In this document: positions 29,940 to 37,137 of the stretch, one piece after another
Layout: each line of letters begins with the position of its first letter
How positions within the stretch are numbered: position 1 is the first letter of the stretch
DNA from: an uncultured Fodinibius sp.
GTDB taxonomy: Bacteria > Bacteroidota > Rhodothermia > Balneolales > Balneolaceae
DNA: 64,000 nt
Assembly: GCA_913056235.1 (NCBI GenBank)
Contig: CAJXMW010000003.1
Span: forward strand, 310,001-374,000
Reading direction: 5' to 3'
Notes under the pieces: generated by a model
What the model saw: only the letters and a program-made list of their open reading frames with translations
Databases searched by the model: none
Told to the model about the DNA's origin: nothing
Program-made: the position numbers and the translations under genes

Positions 29940-30062
29940 CATCCCCTAACCCCCTTCGGCTTTCATCTAAAGCCATTTAACAAGGGAACTCCTTACGTGA
30001 CGACGCAGAGCATCGTCAGGACATAAAAACCATTAAGCAAATACCGCCAAAGGGGGGGGATC
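29940..30062. repeat. Intergenic element with C-rich / G-rich inverted ends
   Basis: Left end ATCCCCTAACCCCCTTCGGC and right end GCCAAAGGGGGGGGAT are approximate inverted repeats about 105 bp apart. The interior has no coding potential. It resembles decayed miniature repeats common in this bacterial group. It lies in the 502-bp gap between the malic enzyme and pheA genes. Confidence 0.45.
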
Positions 30063-30087
30063 TTGCCAACTTTACGGTTTTAAAAGC

Positions 30088-30227
30088 GGCCTTGGATTCT
30101 GAACGAAGTGAAAGCGGATAAAAAGGATAATTCTGCACCGGTATCACATCACGAATATATTTCAAGATGTTATGGACCATCAGAATTATCCCATCCGTCG
30201 AGCGAAGTGGATTCAGAATCCACAGCC
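30088..30227. repeat. 140-nt long imperfect hairpin (MITE-like or structured RNA)
   Basis: Outer arms 30088-30103 and 30212-30227 (containing the perfect pair TGGATTCTGAA / TTCAGAATCCA) enclose inner arms 30125-30135 and 30181-30191 (GGATAATTCTG / CAGAATTATCC, perfect). Segments between also pair partly (GCGGAT with ATCCGTC; GGTATCACATC with GATGTTATGGACC). The whole stretch folds on itself around a small loop. No ORF in it is credible. Confidence 0.7.
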
Positions 30228-30313
30228 TTGATCTTTTCGTCCCTTTTGCATCAAGGTAAAAGGGACATTACCACCATGTTTCTGCTCATTCTAAAACAGA
30301 GCCAAAGATCAAG
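30227..30313. repeat. Second nested inverted-repeat element
   Basis: Ends CTTGATCTTT (30227-30236) and AAAGATCAAG (30304-30313) are perfectly inverted. Inside, GTCCCTTTT (30239-30247) pairs with AAAAGGGAC (30258-30266). It directly abuts the 140-nt hairpin. The remaining 70 bp to pheA show nothing. Confidence 0.6.
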
Positions 30314-30385
30314 ACTGAAATGGTCATCTCCCCCATAACCACTATACCTGCAAAAATTGCGCGTTCCTAAACTAAAGCTCAAAAG

Positions 30386-31540
30386 CTATTCATTATCCCC
30401 ATTACCCACTTGCGCGGGGTAGCAGCCCAGCACCTTTAGCGCGCTGGCCTCCTGCTCCAATTCTTCGAGTGCTACCTGCGTATCCGGATTGGCAATGTTA
30501 CCCTCAATATCCAGATAAAACTGGTATTTCCAGGGCTCGTTGGGCTTTGGGCGCGATTCCAGCTTTGTCATACGGATGTCGTGATCATCAATCACATTCA
30601 GACACTGGATAAGCGCTCCCTTATCGTGCGAGGTCACCATCAGCAAAGACGTCTTGCATGGAATCTGCAAATCCACCTCCACCGGGTTACGACTCACCAC
30701 CACAAAGCGCGTAAAATTTTCGGATTGATTGGCAAGATCGCGTTCCAAAATTTCCAGATCGTAAATATCTGCGGCATAACTTCCCGCAATAGCGGCCTGC
30801 GACAGATCGCCATCCTCGAGCACCTTCTTAGCCGACATTGCGGTATCAATATACGATTCGACCTTGCAATCATGGAGCTTAGCCAGATAATTGCTGCACT
30901 GCGCAATAGCCTGTGGATGCGACATAATACGTCGAATGCGATCCAGCGGCACTTGCTCAAGCGCCAGCAGACAGTGAATCACCCGAATGGCCTCTTCGCC
31001 CACAATGTGCAGTTTACTGTCACCTAAAATATCATAGGTCTCATTGATGGATCCCGCCGTCGTATTTTCGATGGGCAAGATAGTATAATCGACTTCTTGT
31101 TCTTCTACTGCTTGGGCAGCCTGCCGAAAAGTATCATAGCCAAAGCAGTGCACCTCGGTATACCGCTCTTCAAAATGGCGCTGGGCAGCCTGATGGCTAA
31201 AAGCCCCATCGGTGCCCTGGTAGGCTACTTCAACGAGATCAGTATCCCTTTGGGCATTTTCGTGATCAACGAGTTTATGCTTTTGAAAACGAACAGAGTG
31301 GTGAATAATATCCTTGAAAAGCTGCTCGGCAAAATAGCGGTCAAGCCCTGCCTCTCGTGCTAGCTTATTAATCTTGCTCAATAGCTGTTCTTCGCGCTCT
31401 TGATCACGGATATCCCGATCCTCATCCAGTTTTAGCGACGATATTTCGCGCACCAACCGCTGACGCTGGGCCAGAGCATCCACAATTTTTTTATCTGTCT
31501 GATCGAGAAGTTTACGTATCGAATCCAGTTTGTCTGCCAT
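30386..31540 (-). CDS. pheA: Bifunctional chorismate mutase / prephenate dehydratase
   Basis: Phenylalanine synthesis from chorismate through prephenate to phenylpyruvate. An AroQ chorismate mutase domain (residues 1-90, IRKLLDQTDKKIVDALAQR) is followed by the dehydratase (VAYQGTDGAFSHQAA, ILPIENTTAGSINETYD, MSHPQAIAQCSNYL, and NFTRFVVV with the TRF motif). A C-terminal ACT domain follows (TSLLMVTSHDKGALIQCLNV, TKLESRPKPNEPWKYQFYLD), which would give Phe feedback. I chose the ATG at 31540 (MADKLDSIR) over an in-frame TTG at 31573. It follows the efflux operon by 68 bp on the same strand. Confidence 0.96.
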   Translation of the reverse strand: MADKLDSIRKLLDQTDKKIVDALAQRQRLVREISSLKLDEDRDIRDQEREEQLLSKINKLAREAGLDRYFAEQLFKDIIHHSVRFQKHKLVDHENAQRDTDLVEVAYQGTDGAFSHQAAQRHFEERYTEVHCFGYDTFRQAAQAVEEQEVDYTILPIENTTAGSINETYDILGDSKLHIVGEEAIRVIHCLLALEQVPLDRIRRIMSHPQAIAQCSNYLAKLHDCKVESYIDTAMSAKKVLEDGDLSQAAIAGSYAADIYDLEILERDLANQSENFTRFVVVSRNPVEVDLQIPCKTSLLMVTSHDKGALIQCLNVIDDHDIRMTKLESRPKPNEPWKYQFYLDIEGNIANPDTQVALEELEQEASALKVLGCYPAQVGNGDNE

Positions 31541-31608
31541 AAAATTGGTATCAGTTAACCAAAATGAATTCAAAGGATATCATATTACGGTAACTTATGA
31601 AAGCGAAA

Positions 31609-32733
31609 CTAAGTTGTCGATTTGCGATATCTGAAAATGGCTGCCGGCAGGATAAGCGCTGCCATAAGGGTTAGCCCACCCACCAGGTGTTGCACTTCCG
31701 CCCAGCCGGCTCCTTTCAAGAGAACCATGCGCATTATTTTGATAAAGTATGATATTGGATTTACGAGCGTAAGATCTTGAGCCCAGGGGGGCATGCTTTC
31801 AATCGGGGTAAAGAGCCCACCCATCAGAATAAAAACTACCATGATAAACCAAGCGATAAACATGGCCTGTTGCTGTGTATTGGTAATTGTAGAAATGAAC
31901 AGACCAATACCTTCAACTACAAGCAGATAGATACCCGCGATTGCAAAAAGCAGCCATACACTACCCACGAACGGGATATTAAAACCGAATCGGGCTATCG
32001 CCAATCCCAGCCCAAGCTCAAATAGTCCAATAATCCAAAAAGGAAGCAGCTTGCCCGTGATGAATTGATACCGCTTGATAGGCGTCACATTCAACTGCTC
32101 GATGGTACCGATCTCCCGCTCACGAACGATATTCATCCCCGACAAGAACATCCCGATCATAGACACCAATACTACCAAAATGCCCGGCACCATGTAGTTG
32201 ATATAATCCAGGTTGGGATTGTACCAGCTGGCAGGCGTTATCTCGATTCCTTGCTGGCTTTGACTCGATAACTGTATGTTGGAGACCGTCGGCTGAACTT
32301 CGGAACTAAAATCCTGAATAATAGATCGGCCATATCCCTGGATCAGTCCTGCTGTTACTCCATCTACCGCATCGATATTCATCTGTACCGAGGTCCCACG
32401 GCCGGAAGAAAGCTGCTGCTCAAAATCCTGGGGAATAACCATCACCATGCGCACATTGTTGGCACGTATCTTTTGGAGACCTTCATCTACATCAGATGAA
32501 CGGCTTTTCAGCTTAAAATAACCCGAGGCCTGGAATTTGTTGACGAGTTGTTGTGAAGCAGTGGACTGATCATAGTCAACAAGATGGAAATCAACTTCGC
32601 GTAACTCGTAGGTAGCAGCAAAAGAGAGCACTACCAGCTGCACAACCGGCATCAAGAATATAATCGGCAGCATCCCCTTGTTACGGAAAATCTGCAGAAA
32701 CTCTTTTTGTAGTAAAAATTTAATTATTCTCAT
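31609..32733 (-). CDS. ABC-2 type transporter permease (YbhR/YhhJ-like)
   Basis: A 374-residue inner-membrane permease. One TM at residues 22-42 is followed by a large periplasmic domain (residues 45-170) and five C-terminal TM segments, the ABC-2 export layout. The segment GMNIVREREIGTIEQLNVTPI is the conserved coupling-helix region. Paired with the 374-residue permease at 32841-33965, it would form the membrane part of a HlyD-dependent exporter like E. coli YbhFSR. It is the last gene of the efflux operon before pheA. Confidence 0.93.
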   Translation of the reverse strand: MRIIKFLLQKEFLQIFRNKGMLPIIFLMPVVQLVVLSFAATYELREVDFHLVDYDQSTASQQLVNKFQASGYFKLKSRSSDVDEGLQKIRANNVRMVMVIPQDFEQQLSSGRGTSVQMNIDAVDGVTAGLIQGYGRSIIQDFSSEVQPTVSNIQLSSQSQQGIEITPASWYNPNLDYINYMVPGILVVLVSMIGMFLSGMNIVREREIGTIEQLNVTPIKRYQFITGKLLPFWIIGLFELGLGLAIARFGFNIPFVGSVWLLFAIAGIYLLVVEGIGLFISTITNTQQQAMFIAWFIMVVFILMGGLFTPIESMPPWAQDLTLVNPISYFIKIMRMVLLKGAGWAEVQHLVGGLTLMAALILPAAIFRYRKSTT

Positions 32734-32774
32734 TAGTGTCTAATTATATCATTCATAAACTCTTTTCCGCATTC

Positions 32775-32842
32775 AGCTATCAGCAGTCAGTTGCTAATTC
32801 TACTTTTGGTAACTGATTCCTAAAAGCTGAGCGCTGATAGCT
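32775..32842. repeat. AGCTATCAGC palindromic repeat inside the efflux operon
   Basis: Perfect 10-bp arms AGCTATCAGC (32775-32784) and GCTGATAGCT (32833-32842) with inner pairing CAGTT / AACTG. It fills the gap between the two permease genes and overlaps the stop codon of the upstream one. It belongs to the same family as 27084-27138. Confidence 0.65.
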
Positions 32843-33965
32843 ACTCAAGTCTCACTTTAAAACTTCTCACGCTCAGAGCGATAAAACCGATGGTCATTAC
32901 TGCAAGAATGAGCGTTTCTTTCCAGACGAGTAACAAGCCCGAATCCTTGAGCATGATGCTCCGCACAATGATCAGGAACCAACGCGCAGGAATAATGTTA
33001 CTTATCCACTGCAGTATTACCGGCATGCTTGAAATAGGAAAGATGAATCCCGACAACAGTACTGTAGGCAACAAAAGTCCCGCCAGTGAAACCATCATGG
33101 CCGTCTGCTGATCACTGGCACGTGTTGAGATAAAGACACCCAGCGCCAGCGCAGTAAAAATGAACAACAGCGACTCGGCCAGAAACAGACCATAAGACCC
33201 TCGAAACGGTACTTCAAAAACCCATCGGGCCAAGGCTAGAACAGTGAGTACATTGACAAAAGCCAGCACCAAATACGGCAATACTTTGCCGATGATGATC
33301 TGCCCCGGCCGTAAGGGCGAAACGAGCAAAATTTCCATGTTGCCCATCTCCTTTTCGCGGGTGATAGAGATGGAGGTCATCAACGCAGATATAAGCATCA
33401 ATATTACGGCGATAAGTCCTGGTACAAACAGGTTTACGCTCTCCAGCTTTGGATTGAAGAGCATATTCACATTCGTCGTGATCCCTCCCCTTTGCAGTTT
33501 ACTATTGTCGGCCAGCCGCTGCTGAAAATCCACAATGATCGAGGAAGAATACTGCTGGATGAGTTGTGCCAAGTTGGGATTCGAGGCATCCGTAATAATA
33601 TTTACCGTAGGCTTCTCGCCGCGATTCAGCTTTCGAGCAAAGTCGGATTCAAATACCAGTACTTCGTCGATCTCACCCTGCTGAAACAGCTCCTCGATTT
33701 GATCATACCACTGAATTTCACCTTCAATGGCAAAGTAATTTGATGCATCAATCTTGCTAATCAGTTGGCGCGTAACCTGATCATGCGAGGCATCCAGTAC
33801 CATCACCTTGGCATTCTCTACTTCGTTTCGGATGGCAAAGCCAAATAGCAGCATTTGGATGATAGGCATCCCAAACAGCACCAGCAGCGTTCGCTTATCG
33901 CGATAAATCTGCTTGAACTCTTTTATGACAAATCCTTTAAATGCTTGCATTTCTTCAGTGATCAA
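32841..33965 (-). CDS. ABC-2 type transporter permease (YbhS-like)
   Basis: A 374-residue permease with the same plan as its neighbour: an N-terminal cytosolic and TM start (IYRDKRTLLVLFGMPIIQML), a periplasmic domain to about residue 170, and five TM segments. TSISITREKEMGNMEILLVSPL is the coupling region. The Asp/Asn-rich ITDASNPNLAQLIQQYSSSI segment is typical of YbhS. The two permeases are the same length but clearly diverged, consistent with a heterodimer. The upstream ATPase gene is 515 bp away because an antisense S23 gene lies between. Confidence 0.94.
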   Translation of the reverse strand: MITEEMQAFKGFVIKEFKQIYRDKRTLLVLFGMPIIQMLLFGFAIRNEVENAKVMVLDASHDQVTRQLISKIDASNYFAIEGEIQWYDQIEELFQQGEIDEVLVFESDFARKLNRGEKPTVNIITDASNPNLAQLIQQYSSSIIVDFQQRLADNSKLQRGGITTNVNMLFNPKLESVNLFVPGLIAVILMLISALMTSISITREKEMGNMEILLVSPLRPGQIIIGKVLPYLVLAFVNVLTVLALARWVFEVPFRGSYGLFLAESLLFIFTALALGVFISTRASDQQTAMMVSLAGLLLPTVLLSGFIFPISSMPVILQWISNIIPARWFLIIVRSIMLKDSGLLLVWKETLILAVMTIGFIALSVRSFKVRLE

Positions 33966-34068
33966 TGTGTCAGTTAACAGTATTTCAGATTCCTTTGTAA
34001 GGAGTCTGTTTCCAGCAGCTCTTACTTATGTAATTGAAATATTAGTTGAACCTATCTCCGAGTTTGTT

Positions 34069-34416
34069 ATGGATAATAATCTATACCAAAAAGCCTATGC
34101 TTTTGCTATTCGTGTGGTCAATGCATACAAATTTTTGAGCAAAGAAAAACAGGAATAGACATTGTCCAAGCAACTTCTCCGAAGCGGAACAAGTATTGGT
34201 GCCAATATTGCTGAAGCCAATGGTGCCATTTCAAAAGCTGACTTCTCTGCCAAACTCTCTATCTCATATAAAGAATGTTTGGAAACCAAGTATTGGTTAT
34301 CACTTTTACATGACACAGATTTCATCAATGACAAATTATTTGAAAGCATGCATGAAGATGCTGACGAACTAGCTAAAATTTTGTTTACCATCATCAAAAA
34401 ATCACACATCGCTTGA
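34069..34416 (+). pseudogene. Four-helix-bundle (S23 / 23S rRNA-intervening-sequence) protein, interrupted by TAG
   Basis: Translation from ATG 34069 gives MDNNLYQKAYAFAIRVV and KFLSKEKQE, then TAG at 34156-34158. In the same frame it continues with TLSKQLLRSGTSIGANIAEA, KADFSAKLSISYKECLETKY and more, to TGA-class stop at 34414. Together these make one complete S23 family protein of about 115 residues. Family members usually read E-Y-x-L-S-K-Q here, so a Tyr codon has probably become TAG. Other genes in the window (radA, the S9 peptidase) end in TAG, so it is a real stop. The second half could restart at TTG 34162. The gene is antisense inside the ABC efflux operon. Confidence 0.85.
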
Positions 34417-34480
34417 ACCTTGTATTTTAATTAAACCCTGAATTCTAACGGTACACTGACACACTGTTCACTGTAAACTG

Positions 34481-35221
34481 TCATTCCCTTCTTTTTGCTC
34501 CTCTTGCGAGGGTGATAAAAACTTCTTCAATATCTTCAGCGTTATACCTTTCTTTCAATTCGGCCGGGGTATCCATCGCGTCAATACGTCCATCAACCAT
34601 GATGGAAACGCGATCGCAATATTCTGCTTCATCCATATAATGTGTCGTTACAAATACCGTGGTCCCCTCATCGGCCACTTTATAAATCTGCTCCCAGAAC
34701 TGCCGACGCGTGATAGGATCTACACCACCAGTAGGCTCATCCAAAAACACGATCTGGGGCTCGTGGATCAGGGCTACCGAAAACGCCAGTTTCTGTTTCC
34801 ATCCCAGCGGAAGCGAGCCGATCTTTTGATTCTGCAGGTCCTGCATATTAAGCATGCTGATCAGATCATCCGACTTCTGCTTAATCTGCTGATCAGCCAG
34901 CCCATAAATACCACCATAAAGACGAATATTTTCGCGCACCGTGAGATCTTCGTACAACGAAAACTTTTGACTCATATAGCCAATCTGCTTCTTGATCTGT
35001 TCGGCTTGAGAATACACGTCAAAACCGGCTACCGTCGCTTCACCTTCGGTGGGAACAAGCAAACCCGTCAGCATTCGCATGGCCGTGGTCTTGCCTGCAC
35101 CATTGGCCCCGAGGAATCCAAATATTTCACCGCGTCCCACTTCAAAAGAGATATGATCCACGGCTGTAAAATCACCAAACATACGGGTCAGGTTTTCCGC
35201 TTTTATCATTGGTTCAGCCAT
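34481..35221 (-). CDS. ABC transporter ATP-binding protein (second ATPase of pair)
   Basis: A 246-residue nucleotide-binding subunit. Walker A is GANGAGKTTAM, Walker B is IVFLDEPTGGVD and the H-loop is in VTTHYMDEA. The signature motif is atypical, LPLGWKQKLAFS instead of LSGGQ, as I recall for the second half of E. coli YbhF. It overlaps the upstream ATPase gene by 8 bp, so the two are translated together and probably form a heterodimer equivalent to the fused YbhF. It drives the two ABC-2 permeases. Confidence 0.95.
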   Translation of the reverse strand: MAEPMIKAENLTRMFGDFTAVDHISFEVGRGEIFGFLGANGAGKTTAMRMLTGLLVPTEGEATVAGFDVYSQAEQIKKQIGYMSQKFSLYEDLTVRENIRLYGGIYGLADQQIKQKSDDLISMLNMQDLQNQKIGSLPLGWKQKLAFSVALIHEPQIVFLDEPTGGVDPITRRQFWEQIYKVADEGTTVFVTTHYMDEAEYCDRVSIMVDGRIDAMDTPAELKERYNAEDIEEVFITLARGAKRRE

Positions 35222-36158
35222 GAGACACCTCCTGCTCCATCAGCCGGATAAACGTATCCTCAATGTCTGGCGCGATTTTCTTTATTTCTGGATGACTGAT
35301 TCCCTTCGAGGTCAGGTATTTGCGTAGCTCTGCAGAATCCGCATCCGGACGTTGATCGGTATAATGCACATATTCACCAAAAGGTTGCACCGAATCCACG
35401 TAGTCATAATCGCGAAGTAGGTTTATCAGGCGATATTTATTTGACGCCTTGATAGCCCAAAGATTGCTTTCGAATTGGTTATTCACTTCACCGGGCGTAT
35501 CAATGGACAATATTTTACCCTCCTGCATAAGCGCAATGCGATCACACTGCTCGGCTTCGTCCATATAAGGAGTAGATACCAGGATGGTAATGCCTTCTTT
35601 CCTCAATCGATGCAACATCTGCCAGAACTCTTTGCGAGATACCGCATCAACGCCGGTGGTGGGTTCATCCAAAAAGAGTACTTCTGGTTTGTGGATGAGC
35701 GCACAGCTGAGGGCAAGCTTCTGTTTCATTCCCCCGGAAAGATCGCCCGCCAGTCGGCTTTTAAACGGCTCCAGCTGGCTATAAATAGGCTTGATAAGAT
35801 CGTAATTAGCCTCGATAGTTGTCCCAAACACGGAAGCAAAAAATGACAGATTTTCTTCTACCGAGAGATCCTGGTAAAGTGAAAAACGTCCGGGCATATA
35901 TCCCACCCGTGGGCGAATTTCACGGTAATCATCCACTACATCCAACCCTAGCACTGAGGCTGTCCCGGCATCCGGTTTCAGCAGTGTTGTCAGAATGCGA
36001 AAAATGGTGGTTTTACCAGCGCCGTCGGGACCAATAAGGCCGAAGAGTTCTCCCTTCTCAACTTCAAATGAGATCTCCCTGACCGCCTCTAGGGAGCCGT
36101 ATCGCTTGACAATATGTTGAACGCTAATTGGTTTCATAGTTTTGGTATTTGATATCAA
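35214..36158 (-). CDS. ABC transporter ATP-binding protein (first ATPase of pair)
   Basis: A 314-residue ATPase. Walker A is GPDGAGKTTI, the signature LSGGMKQKLAL is canonical, Walker B is VLFLDEPTTGVD and the H-loop segment is STPYMDEA, with Pro-Tyr where His is usual. A C-terminal extension of about 90 residues ends in DIEDTFIRLMEQE, typical of drug-export ATPases. It overlaps the next ATPase by 8 bp. A 77-bp gap holding a palindromic repeat separates it from the HlyD gene. Confidence 0.95.
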   Translation of the reverse strand: MISNTKTMKPISVQHIVKRYGSLEAVREISFEVEKGELFGLIGPDGAGKTTIFRILTTLLKPDAGTASVLGLDVVDDYREIRPRVGYMPGRFSLYQDLSVEENLSFFASVFGTTIEANYDLIKPIYSQLEPFKSRLAGDLSGGMKQKLALSCALIHKPEVLFLDEPTTGVDAVSRKEFWQMLHRLRKEGITILVSTPYMDEAEQCDRIALMQEGKILSIDTPGEVNNQFESNLWAIKASNKYRLINLLRDYDYVDSVQPFGEYVHYTDQRPDADSAELRKYLTSKGISHPEIKKIAPDIEDTFIRLMEQEVSHG

Positions 36159-36165
36159 GCAAACA

Positions 36166-36229
36166 TGTCATCCTGAACTTGTTTCAGGATCTTAAATTAC
36201 AGATGCTGAAATAAATTCAGCATGACACG
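36166..36229. repeat. Facing pair of palindromic repeats (CCTGAA / GCTGAA arms)
   Basis: Two related units face each other: TGTCATCCTGAACTTGTTTC followed by AGGATCT (36166-36192), and GATGCTGAAATAAATTCAGC followed by ATGACACG (36202-36229). Each has its own stem (CCTGAA/TTCAGG and GCTGAA/TTCAGC). The C-to-G change in one arm is matched in the other arm, which keeps the stem. The pair also folds as one large hairpin between HlyD and ATPase genes. Confidence 0.75.
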
Positions 36230-36235
36230 AAAAAC

Positions 36236-37135
36236 TTAAAAGTTCACCTCTCCAGGCATGCCAATCTTTAGGACACCATCGGGATTGGGCACTTTCACCT
36301 TCACGGCATACACCTGCGTTACACGCTCCTCTTTGGTTTGAATCATCTTGGGAGTAAATTCAGCTTCGGATGCAATCCAACTGACTCGTCCATTGAACTG
36401 CTGGTTCTGCTCGGCATTTTTGTCCACAAGCACTTCCACATCTTGCCCCAGCGAAACCGACGGTAACTGGGCACCACTGATATACACCCGCAATTCCAGT
36501 GTATCCAAGTTTGCAATCTGATAAAGGGGCTGCCCTCGTTGAACCAGCTCATGGGGTTCCACAAAGGTGGTCAACACCCTGCCCTTGATCGGATTAACGA
36601 TTTGTGCATCCTCAATTTGATCTTGAAGCTGTGCAAGCTGGGCTTCGGTAGCAGCAACTTCTGCGCGAACAGACAGCTTTTGCGTCTGTAGTGCATCAAT
36701 CTGCCGGCGGGTCGTACGGACGTGGGCCTCCGCATCATCGAGCTGCTTCTGAGTGGCCGCTCCATCCTTCATTAACGACTGGATTCGATTCAGATCATTT
36801 TGAGCACGTTCCAGCTCGCTTTTTTGCACCTCCACCTGTGCATTAATATTGTCGATTTTTGAACCAATGGATTTTAACCGGGCCTGCAGTTCATCTCTTT
36901 GCAATACAAGTTTACTTGTATCAATCAATCCCACCTGCATTCCGGCTTGCAGCTGACTCCCCTCGCTAGCACCAAACTTGATCAACTTGCCGGAGGCTTC
37001 ACTGGATATGGTCGTTTCGGTAGCCTCAAACTGGCCATACGCATCAGACTTTTCGTTGCCCGAGCAAGCGTTCAAAAACAGCACCAGAATGATTGGTAGA
37101 ATGAGACGGTACTTCTCAATTTTTACTTCGTACAT
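36236..37135 (-). CDS. HlyD-family periplasmic adaptor, lipoprotein
   Basis: A 299-residue membrane-fusion protein linking the inner-membrane ABC exporter to the TolC-like channel. The signal sequence ends in the lipobox LNAC (Cys near residue 24). The lipoyl half ETTISSEASGKLIKFGASEG is followed by a long alpha-hairpin coiled coil (residues about 70-180), the second lipoyl half PIKGRVLTTFVEPHEL and a beta-barrel domain. The layout resembles YbhG. Starts 2 bp after the TolC-like gene stop. Confidence 0.93.
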   Translation of the reverse strand: MYEVKIEKYRLILPIILVLFLNACSGNEKSDAYGQFEATETTISSEASGKLIKFGASEGSQLQAGMQVGLIDTSKLVLQRDELQARLKSIGSKIDNINAQVEVQKSELERAQNDLNRIQSLMKDGAATQKQLDDAEAHVRTTRRQIDALQTQKLSVRAEVAATEAQLAQLQDQIEDAQIVNPIKGRVLTTFVEPHELVQRGQPLYQIANLDTLELRVYISGAQLPSVSLGQDVEVLVDKNAEQNQQFNGRVSWIASEAEFTPKMIQTKEERVTQVYAVKVKVPNPDGVLKIGMPGEVNF

Positions 37136-37137
37136 GG

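Noticed and set aside
30108-30338. 76-codon plus-strand frame in the malic enzyme-pheA gap
   Set aside because: It runs through the 140-nt hairpin and its neighbour repeat. Composition follows the inverted repeats and is not protein-like.
34156-34158. TAG in the S23 gene as a recoded sense codon
   Set aside because: radA and the S9 peptidase gene end with TAG at their normal family length, so TAG is an ordinary stop in this genome.
34069-34416. S23-type protein as the Avd accessory of a diversity-generating retroelement
   Set aside because: Avd belongs to the same fold, but no reverse transcriptase, template or variable repeat is seen nearby.
36166-36229. Facing palindromes as a CRISPR remnant
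   Set aside because: There are only two units, they are inverted relative to each other, and there is no spacer series or cas gene.
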